Positions 1 to 7,068 of a stretch of DNA of 8,683 nt are shown here, piece by piece. Numbering within the stretch: the stretch's first letter is position 1; the number at the start of each line of letters is the position of its first letter. The translations under genes and the position numbers were made by a program. The stretch covers positions 1-8,683 of the forward strand of contig JBOGIG010000158.1 of NCBI GenBank assembly GCA_050742455.1. Direction: 5' to 3'. The DNA comes from JBOGIG01 sp050742455 (GTDB lineage Bacteria; Actinomycetota; Acidimicrobiia; Acidimicrobiales; JBOGIG01). The notes below the pieces were generated by a model that worked only from the letters and a program-made list of their open reading frames with translations, did no database searches and was not told where the DNA came from.

Positions 1-904
1 TTCGGGCTGCCTGTTTGGCCCGGTAGGCCAGCGGATATTCCCTGATTCGCTCAGGGACCAGGGGCATCGTGTGTCTGACCAGGTCGGCAAAGCAGCGCAT
101 TCGCCGTTCCTGAGCGGTGGTCCACTCCAGCCCGAGCTTGTGCCGCACCACCGGGGGCAGACTACCGACGGTGGTGTCGTAGATGGCGAAGCGAACCAAG
201 GGGGAAAGAACGAACCGACTCAAAGACCACGCCGGCCCAGCCAGGGGTGCCTTGACGGGCGGGGGCACGTCTTCGAGGACCAAAGAGCGCAAGGTCTGGC
301 GGGCTGTCTCGTTTGGGCTGAGCACATCCGTGGTCATGTGTGCCATGTAGGCGGTGAAGCCTTCCAAGTCGGGAGGCAGGTGCTTGTCCCTTAGGCCGAG
401 CAAACGTCCGACCTGGAGCCATTCTGTGTAGAGCTGTTCGGCCTGGCCCTCGCCGAGGGGATGGGCGAATCCACGGTGCAGCTCCAGCATGGTATCGAAG
501 TTCGATAGATGAACCCAGACCTGGGCCCCAGGCTCCAAGGCACTGTAGTGTCGGCCGTCAAAGCCCGTCCCCCGGATCCGGGCGTGCATGGACCGCAGCC
601 GGGTCGCCTCGTCGACGGCTGCCTCCCCGCCGAAGATCTGTGTGAGCAAGGAGCGCACCGTTCGCTCCAGACGCCCCCATGGATCCTGGCGATAGGTGGA
701 AAAGTCCCTCACTCCGGCGCCGACGGTGGGGTGCATGACCTGGAGCATCAGCGCTCTCCCGGCCAGCAGCAAGGCGCGGCGATCCATCCCCAGTTGCCAA
801 GTTAGGGAATCCGGTCCCAGGGGAGCCGAGTCCCGGTCACCCGGCCGGGTGGTTACAGCGGGTGCCGCACCGGGGGTCGCGCGGCGGGTCGCACCGGGGG
901 TCAC
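1..904 (-). CDS. DUF2236 / MpaB-like oxygenase, C-terminus beyond left edge
   Basis: The frame is open from GTG at 904 to the left edge, giving 301 visible residues without a stop. It matches the DUF2236 family (ER-bound oxygenase MpaB / rubber oxygenase Lcp catalytic domain), whose studied members bind haem b and act in oxidative cleavage or related oxidations. Family hallmarks seen: LGPDSLTW (29-36), a helix with LMLQVMHPTVGAGV (52-65), QDPWGRL (73-79), MHARIRG (106-112), VWVHLSNFD (129-137), GRLLGLRDKHLPPD (166-179) and a C-terminal helix rich in basic residues. Several conserved-looking histidines (58, 107, 132, 175) are present, but I cannot say which binds haem. The first 28 residues are an Ala/Pro/Thr/Arg stretch outside the domain. 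GTG 904 is preferred because it overlaps the stop of the acyltransferase gene as GTGA; an in-frame GTG at 916 is an alternative, and neither has a strong ribosome site. As last visible gene of the operon it may oxidise a lipid product; this is inference. Confidence 0.85.
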   Translation of the reverse strand, partial: MTPGATRRATPGAAPAVTTRPGDRDSAPLGPDSLTWQLGMDRRALLLAGRALMLQVMHPTVGAGVRDFSTYRQDPWGRLERTVRSLLTQIFGGEAAVDEATRLRSMHARIRGTGFDGRHYSALEPGAQVWVHLSNFDTMLELHRGFAHPLGEGQAEQLYTEWLQVGRLLGLRDKHLPPDLEGFTAYMAHMTTDVLSPNETARQTLRSLVLEDVPPPVKAPLAGPAWSLSRFVLSPLVRFAIYDTTVGSLPPVVRHKLGLEWTTAQERRMRCFADLVRHTMPLVPERIREYPLAYRAKQAAR

Positions 905-1848
905 AGGGGTGGCCACACCTTGCCCCGGGGTTGATTGGGCTTGCGATCGGGACCACCCTCGTCGCCTTGAGCCCAGGCTCGTCTCCAGTCAGGCTGGGCC
1001 GGGCCGGACAGGGTCGGGGTAGTACCGGCGGCGGCTCGGCGGCGGGCAGACCACCAGTCCGTGGCCAATTCGTCGGCCAGGGCGGCGACAGCCGCTTCGA
1101 TGCGGGAGGAGAATCGTCGGGCATTCTCATTGTCCTGCGGTCTCATGGGGGCGCCGAAGCATACCGTGGTCCGGGCCGGGCGAAAGGTGGTCTTGCCCTT
1201 GCCCAGTATGCGCCGGGTCCCCTCCAGATAGATGGGCACCACCGGCACGCCTGAGCGCTGAGCCAGATAGGCGGCGCCTCCGGCGAAGGGATGCATGAAG
1301 CCATCGGGACTCCTGCCTCCCTCGGGGTAGATCAATAGGCTCCACCCCTGTCCGATCAATTCGGTGGGCAGGGTGGCCGAGCGGCGCGACACCTTGGTTC
1401 TCTCCATCGGCACGGCATTGATGGCGAAGCTCCACAGGGCAGCCTTCCACTCCTTGTCGAAGAAGTAGTCGGCCGCGCCCGCCACCACGCAGCGATGACG
1501 AAATCGTTCCGGCAGGCTGGTCAACAAGATTGGCGTGTCGATGTGGCTGGCATGATTGGCGGCGAATATCACCGGACCATGAAGGCCGGCCAGATGGTCC
1601 AGTCCGAACAGGCGGGGCCCCGCCACGATGGCCACTGCCGGCCGCGTCACGCCGTCCATGAGCAGGGCCCGGGCCAGGCGCACCGGGTAGCGCCGGGCCC
1701 AGGCCGTGTCGTAGTCGATGCCCAGCCTGGTCTCGTCCTCAGGCGCGCCGATCGAGTCGGGCCGGGTCGGGGCCCGGTAGGGAAAGTGCTTCAGGCTCAC
1801 GCGCCGCCAGCCCTCGGGGCGAGTCCCGCAGGCAGAGGCCGGCAGCAC
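901..1848 (-). CDS. PlsC-type lysophospholipid/1-acylglycerol-3-phosphate acyltransferase family protein
   Basis: This 315-residue protein belongs to the PlsC/LPLAT family, which transfers an acyl group from acyl-CoA or acyl-ACP to a glycerolipid or similar acceptor at the membrane. The acyltransferase blocks are in order: NHASHID (98-104), the catalytic HX4D with H99 and D104; NAVPMER (144-150), block II; YPEGGRS (174-180), an EGGRS version of the EGTRS acceptor-binding block; and VPIYLEGT (204-211), block IV. The tail after about residue 270 is Ala/Arg/Pro-rich and not part of the fold. There is no clear transmembrane helix, so membrane contact is probably peripheral. GTG 1848 lies 10 bases after the LarA-like gene's stop and lacks a clear ribosome site. 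GTG 1800 (299 residues, beginning VSLKHFPYR) has GAGGG about 10 bases ahead and is a good alternative. The TGA stop overlaps the next gene's GTG. The acceptor cannot be told from sequence; neighbours suggest a non-standard lipid rather than housekeeping phosphatidate synthesis. Confidence 0.9.
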   Translation of the reverse strand: MLPASACGTRPEGWRRVSLKHFPYRAPTRPDSIGAPEDETRLGIDYDTAWARRYPVRLARALLMDGVTRPAVAIVAGPRLFGLDHLAGLHGPVIFAANHASHIDTPILLTSLPERFRHRCVVAGAADYFFDKEWKAALWSFAINAVPMERTKVSRRSATLPTELIGQGWSLLIYPEGGRSPDGFMHPFAGGAAYLAQRSGVPVVPIYLEGTRRILGKGKTTFRPARTTVCFGAPMRPQDNENARRFSSRIEAAVAALADELATDWWSARRRAAAGTTPTLSGPAQPDWRRAWAQGDEGGPDRKPNQPRGKVWPPL

Positions 1849-1858
1849 AAAGCCGGGC

Positions 1859-3448
1859 TCACGTGACGTCGGCCATGAGCAGGGGAGGGGAGTGCAGGTG
1901 GGTGACCGAAGGGTAACGGCCCACGACGTCCTCGGCCATCTCCAGGGCGTCGGTCAGGGTGGAGGCGGGCTTGAAGCCGAGACGGCGCACCGCCCCGGCG
2001 TCGCCTCCGACCACGATGACCCCGCCCACATGGGCCAGGGCGTGGGCGCACCAATACCACATGTAGAAGGGATGAACGCCGTGATAGGCGTGGCCGGTGC
2101 GGTACAGGTGGACGTACCAGGGATCGGTGGCGAAGTCGGCTTCGTATTTGGCCTCTATCTCGATGGGATCGGTGGTCTCGGACAAGACCTGTTCGAAGAA
2201 ATCGATGTAGCTGGGGTGGTGCACCGGGTTGAAGGACCATGGGGTGGGATGCGACATGATGACCACGCCCCCCTCGCGTACGAGGGGCTTGCCGCGGTAC
2301 ATATTGAAGAAGTACCCCAACCCCAAACACGCCACCAGGATGGGGTTCATGATGGAGTTGACGTTGTAGGGACAGATGTAGGGAAGGCCCATGGTCAAGA
2401 TGTCGGCCTGACCTGACACCTGGACCAATTGCTGGTCATAGACGACCGAGGTGGTCAGGGCGTGAACGGCCTCGACTTCGCCCGCCTGCACGCTGGTCAT
2501 GGCGTGGGGAGAGCGGATGGAGGCCATGATGGACCGGGCCAACGGCGGGGGAGTGTGGCGTAGGGCCTTGGAGCTGGCCAGAAAGGCGACCCGATCACGG
2601 GCCGACCACTCCCACTCCCGGCGTTGAAGGAAGCCGAAAGCCTCGGGAAAGGCGTCATTGTTGAGGGTGGTCTCGATCTGAAAGATCTTGACTCCCGATG
2701 CGGCCAGATGACGGCCCATACGCCAGTTGGACGAGTGCAACTCTGAGCGGTGCTGGTCCATGAAGCTGCGGGACTGGCGCATGGTGGCCACATTGTGGTG
2801 GTGGCGCAGGCTCTTGTAGCTGGCCAGCCCGGTGGCCACGCTCTTGTGTCCACCGTCCATTGCGACCAGGTTGATGTTGACATAGACGATCAGATCGCTT
2901 TCGGCCGCCCTCTTGTTGATCTCGACGTCCTCGCCCTGGTCGGTCTGGCCCAGGTGGACCATGCCGTCGGGGTCCTCGGCGTCGTGCTGGACCAGCAGCC
3001 CGGCTGGGGCAAAGGCATCGTAGATCCTGTCCCCGAGGGCCTGGCGCAGTTCGGGCTCAGTCATCCGCCGGTGCAAGGCCAAAGCGGCGATGAGCACCAC
3101 GTCCTCCACCCCCGCCGACGCCGCCAGGTCCAGCACCGCCTCGATGACCCGCTGGCGGTTGTCGGGCCGCACCATAGGAGGAAGGGGGAGGGACACGTCG
3201 TCAAAGGCGATGGTCAGGCGCATGCCGGGACGCAGCAGGGCGGCCAAGGGCTCGCTGTCACCCTCTGGATGGGCGAGGGCGTGGGCCACGGCAGCGTCGG
3301 GATCGTCGAGTGCCTCGGTGGGCTCGGGGGCGTAGATGACGCGCGAGCCCACCGGCAGGCGCTGGAGGGAATAGCCCTCCCCGCTCCAGAACAGGGTGTC
3401 GGGGGTGGAGCGGTCCACCTCCAACACGAATCCGGGCCTGGGGCTCAT
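1859..3448 (-). CDS. LarA-like (lactate racemase / DUF2088 domain) protein, divergent active site
   Basis: This 529-residue protein resembles the nickel-pincer lactate racemase LarA over roughly residues 65-225. Matches: RPGMRLTIAFDDVSLPLP (73-90, where LarA has its SDxTRP motif); LHRRMTEPELRQALG (125-139, H126 matching the catalytic H108 of LarA); QHDAEDPDGMVHLG (154-167); and GGHKSVATGLASYKSLRHHHN (199-219, K202 matching the pincer-bearing K184, H218 sitting 16 residues later like Ni ligand H200). LarA homologues racemise or epimerise alpha-hydroxy acids by hydride transfer. Here the second catalytic histidine (H174, ten residues before the lysine) is replaced by I192 in a VNINLV stretch, and the arginine of the DxTRP motif is a leucine. 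At 529 residues it is longer than typical LarA (about 425), with a C-terminal part rich in His, Trp and Tyr (400-470). No cofactor genes (larB, larC, larE) are in the window. ATG 3448 is chosen over an upstream ATG at 3481 because it overlaps the dehydrogenase stop as ATGA and has GGAGG five bases ahead. The substrate is unknown. Confidence 0.8.
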   Translation of the reverse strand: MSPRPGFVLEVDRSTPDTLFWSGEGYSLQRLPVGSRVIYAPEPTEALDDPDAAVAHALAHPEGDSEPLAALLRPGMRLTIAFDDVSLPLPPMVRPDNRQRVIEAVLDLAASAGVEDVVLIAALALHRRMTEPELRQALGDRIYDAFAPAGLLVQHDAEDPDGMVHLGQTDQGEDVEINKRAAESDLIVYVNINLVAMDGGHKSVATGLASYKSLRHHHNVATMRQSRSFMDQHRSELHSSNWRMGRHLAASGVKIFQIETTLNNDAFPEAFGFLQRREWEWSARDRVAFLASSKALRHTPPPLARSIMASIRSPHAMTSVQAGEVEAVHALTTSVVYDQQLVQVSGQADILTMGLPYICPYNVNSIMNPILVACLGLGYFFNMYRGKPLVREGGVVIMSHPTPWSFNPVHHPSYIDFFEQVLSETTDPIEIEAKYEADFATDPWYVHLYRTGHAYHGVHPFYMWYWCAHALAHVGGVIVVGGDAGAVRRLGFKPASTLTDALEMAEDVVGRYPSVTHLHSPPLLMADVT

Positions 3449-4719
3449 TTGTTCCTCCGCGCTGTGTCGTTGTCGTCCCACCGTCGCCGGGCGCCGATGC
3501 TCAAGTCGAAGACCACCTTGGTTGCTCCTCTGGCCCCGGATGCCGCAGCGTGGGCGATTGCGGCCTGGTAGTCGCCCAGGCCATAGCGGGCCGATACCAG
3601 ACGGCCCAGTTCGGCATTGTGGACCAGTTCGAAGGCCAGGTCAAAGGTGCGCACCGGGGCCGGGTTGCCTGCGTCGTCGCCCACTTCCTCCTGGCCGTAG
3701 GCATAGGCCCCGACCAGTTCCAGCTCCCGATGCCACAACGGGGCCAGGTCCACTCGGACAGATCCGGGCATGCCGACCAGTACCACCCGGCCCCGAGGCC
3801 GCACCAACTCGAGCGCCTGGGCAATGGATGCGGCGCTACCCACGCAGTCCACGACCACGTCGGCCCCTCCGGTCAGGCGGGAAGAAGGGGCGGCTGTGGC
3901 CCGTGGGGCCGGAACGGCCATGGTGTGAGTGGCGCGACGAACCACGCGCCCGACTTCCGAAGGGGCCACCACGACATCGGCCCCGAGGTCGCCAGCCAGA
4001 CGCTTTTGGTCCGGGTGCTTGGCCCCGACGATGAGGGTGCGGGGCGGGGAATAGGCCCGCAAGGCCGCGATCGTGCACAGTCCGAGCGTTCCCGCCCCCA
4101 ACACCACCACGACATCGCCACCCTCGACTCGGGCCCTCAGGGCGGCATGGATGGCGCACGCCGTTGGCTCCACCATCACTGCGGTCTCGTCACTCATGGT
4201 CTCGGGCACCACATGGAGCTGGCTGGCGTGGGCCACGACAACCCCACCCCACCCACCCCCGGTATCGGTGCAGTAGCCCGTCTGGAGTCCGGGCTTGATG
4301 TGACCGAAGGCGATGCGCTGGCATCCCCCCGTGTGCCCCGCCGCGCACGCAGCACAGGTCGGCTCGATGCCCCGAACGGCACAGGACAGCACGGGCTCGA
4401 CCACCACTCGGCCCGACCCCGACCCGGGCTCGAGCTCCGTCAACAGGTCGGCCACTATTTCGTGGCCGGGAACGAAAGGGAAGCTGACGATTTCCTCGAA
4501 ATAGCGGGAGCTATGGCCGTCGAGGGTGGCCAGGTCCGATCCGCATATGCCGGCTAGGCGAGGGGCCAGGCGATACCAGTCGGGTCCGGGCAGTTCGGGT
4601 TCGTCGACCTCGGTCAGGTGTAGGGGTCCGACCGCCACCCCTCGACCCGAGCCCAGGGCCGAGGCCACCCGGGAGGCGGCGAAGCGTCCCAGGTTGCGCT
4701 CGAACACCAGGGCCTTCAC
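3445..4719 (-). CDS. Zinc-dependent medium-chain alcohol dehydrogenase (MDR) family protein
   Basis: This 424-residue protein is a zinc-containing medium-chain dehydrogenase/reductase that should interconvert an alcohol and a carbonyl with NAD(P). Catalytic-zinc residues: C59 in GICGSD, H86-E87 in PGHE, and E184 in VEPTA (Glu as in sorbitol and threonine dehydrogenases). A structural-zinc lobe is present with C113, C122, C125 and C133. The Rossmann dinucleotide motif is VLGAGTLG (206-213). The second beta strand ends VGAKH with no acidic residue, so NADP(H) use is possible. Oddities are about 20 extra residues near the N-terminus (roughly 10-30) and a Pro/Ala-rich insertion (268-280) before the strand GADVVVDCVGSA. 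GTG 4719 overlaps the stop of the upstream fusion gene as GTGA and places MDR-like VKALVFERN at the N-terminus; a longer reading from 4773 would add 18 non-homologous residues inside the upstream gene. In the operon it may handle an alcohol or aldehyde made by the upstream reductase; this is inference. Confidence 0.92.
   Translation of the reverse strand: MKALVFERNLGRFAASRVASALGSGRGVAVGPLHLTEVDEPELPGPDWYRLAPRLAGICGSDLATLDGHSSRYFEEIVSFPFVPGHEIVADLLTELEPGSGSGRVVVEPVLSCAVRGIEPTCAACAAGHTGGCQRIAFGHIKPGLQTGYCTDTGGGWGGVVVAHASQLHVVPETMSDETAVMVEPTACAIHAALRARVEGGDVVVVLGAGTLGLCTIAALRAYSPPRTLIVGAKHPDQKRLAGDLGADVVVAPSEVGRVVRRATHTMAVPAPRATAAPSSRLTGGADVVVDCVGSAASIAQALELVRPRGRVVLVGMPGSVRVDLAPLWHRELELVGAYAYGQEEVGDDAGNPAPVRTFDLAFELVHNAELGRLVSARYGLGDYQAAIAHAAASGARGATKVVFDLSIGARRRWDDNDTARRNK
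3454..3458 (-). promoter_or_regulatory. Shine-Dalgarno site of the LarA-like gene
   Basis: GGAGG on the minus strand is followed by AACAA and then ATG at 3448-3446. This is the strongest ribosome binding site in the window. It lies inside the last codons of the dehydrogenase gene and decides the start at 3448 over the longer option at 3481. Confidence 0.8.
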
Positions 4720-7034
4720 GAGCGCGGACCCATGGGCAGGGGCAAACGGTAGTGGCCGGGGGCCTTGGACCACGTCTCGGTGTGCCAGCCCCGCTTACGG
4801 GCTACGGCGGCCAGGGTGGCTTCGGGATTGACAGCTACCGGGTGCCCGACCGCTTCCAGCATGGGCAGGTCGCTGGCCGAGTCGGCGTAGGCCACTGATT
4901 CAGCCAATTCCAGCCCGTGGGCGCCGGCGTATTCGGCCATGACCAGGGACCGGGCTTCACCAGTGGGAGGAGCTTCGATCATTTCGCCGGTAAGGCGCCC
5001 GTGGTGTTGGCCCAAGGAGGCGCACACGATGTCGTCGAACAGGGGGCGAAGCGGTTCGATGACCAAGTCGAGCGCCCCGGTGATGAGCAGGGTCCGATGG
5101 CCGAGCGCCCGGTGCCGTCGCACCCTGCGGAAGCCGTCGGGAAAGGACTTGGACAGGATCATGTCGGAGAACATCTCCCACGAATCGGTGGCCAGTCTCT
5201 CGACGGGGGCATCCTGGTAGCGACGGTAGAACTGGCGTAGGAAGTCTCCACGGTCGCGCCGGTCCAAAGCGAGAAGGCCCGGGGCCTGGCGCAGCATGGA
5301 GGCCGTGAAGTGGACCCGTTCGTCCCAGTCGAGGTGCCGGGTGGCCAGCCAGGAATAGGACTCGACAACATTAGAGGCGATGAGGGTGTTCTCCAGATCG
5401 AAAACGGCCAGGTGTCGATCTGGGCTCAGCACGGCCCGCAGTCCTCTTTCCTGACGGGACAGTCCTGTCCTTTTGCCCCCCTCGGTGCGCACCCGGGCGT
5501 GGGCCACCACTGAGGGAAGGTGGATCCCGGTCACGTAACTGGGCCAGTCGACCAGCGCTGGATCGAATCCGAACTGGGCCCGATCATCATCGTCCAATCC
5601 CTCATAGAGGGCGACGAGGCGGTCCGTTTGATATATGGCCTCGGTCTCGGCGTAGGAGCCGTACAGCTCCACGTACCCCTGGGCCCGCTCAATCTGGCTT
5701 CGGCGTTCCTCGAAGCGAGCCGACAGCTCGGCCCCCCGTCCGCGCAGGGGAAGGGCGGTCACCGCCTTCTCTGCCACCGACAGGGCCTTGGATACCTGGG
5801 TCAGCTGGCGCTGGACCCGGCCCCGACCGGGAAAGGACCAGTCGGGCACCACGATGGGCTGGCCGTCGGAGTCGTAGAGGGGATGTTCGGTAAACCATTC
5901 GCGCACCAGGTCGACCAGGGTCCGGTAGCGCAGAGGATTGCGACCTCCCGATGCCACCTGATACACGCTTGGGCCTTCGAGAGCGGGACCGTTGGCCGCT
6001 ACGGCCACGATGGCGGCCACCACCAGATCGACCGGGATGACGTCGATGATGCCCTCGGGCACGCCCGGGAACTCCCGCAGCAGGCCTCGGGCGTAGGAGA
6101 TGATGACCGGCTCGGCCATGCGGAAACCGCGTATCCACCCCGGGGTGGGCTCGGCGAGGGACGACTCGATGATCGAGGGGCGCACGATGGTCAGGTCCAG
6201 GTCGCCCCGGTTCTCCAGCAGGGCCCGCTCGCCCATGGCCTTGGTGAAGGCGTAGGCATCGGGCCACCCCAGGGCCGCGGCTCGTGCGCGACCGGCCTCC
6301 ACCAGTTGGTCTCGTACCCAGTCCTGGCGGATCTTCTCGGCGCGTTCGGCCAGCAGGGGGACTCCGGCGGCGCCGATCTGGGATCGGGCTTGGCGGGTGA
6401 AAACCTTTAGTTGGGCCGCCCGGCGGCTCTCGGATCCGAGGTCGGCCCGCAGGCGCCGGGCGGCGTCCACCTCTTCGCGCCAGTCCGCCTCGGTGGCATA
6501 GGTCGTCTCGGGCAGGAGGGTCTCGTAGGCCTTGCCCCGGCGCTTTCCGGCCACATAGGCGGTTGATACGGCGATCAGGTGGGGTCGACGATCCGGGGTG
6601 GACAGCTGGTTGAGCACCGCCGCCACCCGCGACGGTCCCAGGAGGTTGACCTCCACGGCGGCATCGAGGGGAGAGTCGAAGCTAACGCTGGCAGCGGAGT
6701 GCACGACCACGTCGGCGCCGGCCAGGATGTCTCGTCCCTCATCGTTAAGTCCCAGTCCGTCGGTGCCCACGTCGCCGCCGATGGAGATGAGCCGTCGGGC
6801 CATGGTGGAGTCGAAATCGGCCCCCCATTCTGAGCGCAGGCGGTCGAAGCAGTCATTGCGCAGGATGTCTCGCCTCGTCCGGTCGGCCGGGCTGTTGCGT
6901 CGCCCTGGTCGTACCAGGACTACGACCTCGCAGTCCGGGACGCTGCGCAACAGCCGTTCCACCAGGGCGGTGCCCAGGAACCCGGTGGCTCCGGTAACAG
7001 CTATGCGCCGCCCGGCCAGGGCCTTCGAAATCAT
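4716..7034 (-). CDS. Fatty acyl-CoA reductase-like SDR fused to a HAD-IB (SerB-like) domain
   Basis: This 772-residue protein has two enzymatic parts. The N-terminal part, about 1-380, is an extended short-chain dehydrogenase of the NAD_binding_4 / fatty-acyl-reductase type: TGATGFLG (14-21) for the dinucleotide, STAYV (157-161) for the catalytic Ser/Thr region, and YAFTK (261-265) as YxxxK. Family members reduce acyl thioesters to aldehyde or alcohol with NADPH. A helical linker with FDPALVDWPSYVTGIH (490-505) follows. The C-terminal part, about 540-745, is a HAD-superfamily IB (phosphoserine-phosphatase-like) domain: motif I FDLENT (545-550), motif II LLITG (649-653), motif IV DSASD (718-722). 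Motif I has Glu548 where the general acid/base Asp is expected, and R695 probably replaces the motif III lysine, so phosphatase activity is uncertain. ATG 7034 has GAGAGGA four bases ahead. This is the first gene of the coupled operon and probably sets its substrate. The domains are confident; the exact substrate (acyl-CoA, acyl carrier protein or other) is not. Confidence 0.9.
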   Translation of the reverse strand: MISKALAGRRIAVTGATGFLGTALVERLLRSVPDCEVVVLVRPGRRNSPADRTRRDILRNDCFDRLRSEWGADFDSTMARRLISIGGDVGTDGLGLNDEGRDILAGADVVVHSAASVSFDSPLDAAVEVNLLGPSRVAAVLNQLSTPDRRPHLIAVSTAYVAGKRRGKAYETLLPETTYATEADWREEVDAARRLRADLGSESRRAAQLKVFTRQARSQIGAAGVPLLAERAEKIRQDWVRDQLVEAGRARAAALGWPDAYAFTKAMGERALLENRGDLDLTIVRPSIIESSLAEPTPGWIRGFRMAEPVIISYARGLLREFPGVPEGIIDVIPVDLVVAAIVAVAANGPALEGPSVYQVASGGRNPLRYRTLVDLVREWFTEHPLYDSDGQPIVVPDWSFPGRGRVQRQLTQVSKALSVAEKAVTALPLRGRGAELSARFEERRSQIERAQGYVELYGSYAETEAIYQTDRLVALYEGLDDDDRAQFGFDPALVDWPSYVTGIHLPSVVAHARVRTEGGKRTGLSRQERGLRAVLSPDRHLAVFDLENTLIASNVVESYSWLATRHLDWDERVHFTASMLRQAPGLLALDRRDRGDFLRQFYRRYQDAPVERLATDSWEMFSDMILSKSFPDGFRRVRRHRALGHRTLLITGALDLVIEPLRPLFDDIVCASLGQHHGRLTGEMIEAPPTGEARSLVMAEYAGAHGLELAESVAYADSASDLPMLEAVGHPVAVNPEATLAAVARKRGWHTETWSKAPGHYRLPLPMGPRS

Positions 7035-7038
7035 GAAG

Positions 7039-7045
7039 TCCTCTC
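7039..7045 (-). promoter_or_regulatory. Shine-Dalgarno site of the reductase/HAD gene
   Basis: GAGAGGA on the minus strand lies four bases before ATG 7034. It supports that start and fits translation initiation at the head of the operon. Confidence 0.65.
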
Positions 7046-7068
7046 ACCTGTGTAGCAAGGCCCATTGG

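Noticed and set aside
1797..2330. Minus-strand open frame of 177 codons in another phase inside the LarA-like gene
   Set aside because: Arg/His/Pro-rich out-of-frame translation typical of a GC-rich shadow, fully inside a supported gene.
3449..3481. Longer start (ATG 3481) for the LarA-like gene
   Set aside because: It would extend further into the dehydrogenase gene, while ATG 3448 has GGAGG at ideal spacing and an ATGA overlap.
2750..3571. Long plus-strand open frame (273 codons) opposite the LarA-like gene
   Set aside because: It lies antisense to a gene with clear family motifs and its translation is Gly/Val/His-rich with no recognisable domain; long antisense frames are common in high-GC DNA.
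4720..4773. Longer start for the dehydrogenase at 4773
   Set aside because: The 18 added residues overlap the end of the upstream gene and do not resemble an MDR N-terminus; GTG 4719 gives the usual beginning and a GTGA overlap.
5520..6410. Plus-strand open frame of 296 codons opposite the reductase/HAD gene
   Set aside because: It mirrors the codon pattern of the real minus-strand gene and has no motif of its own.
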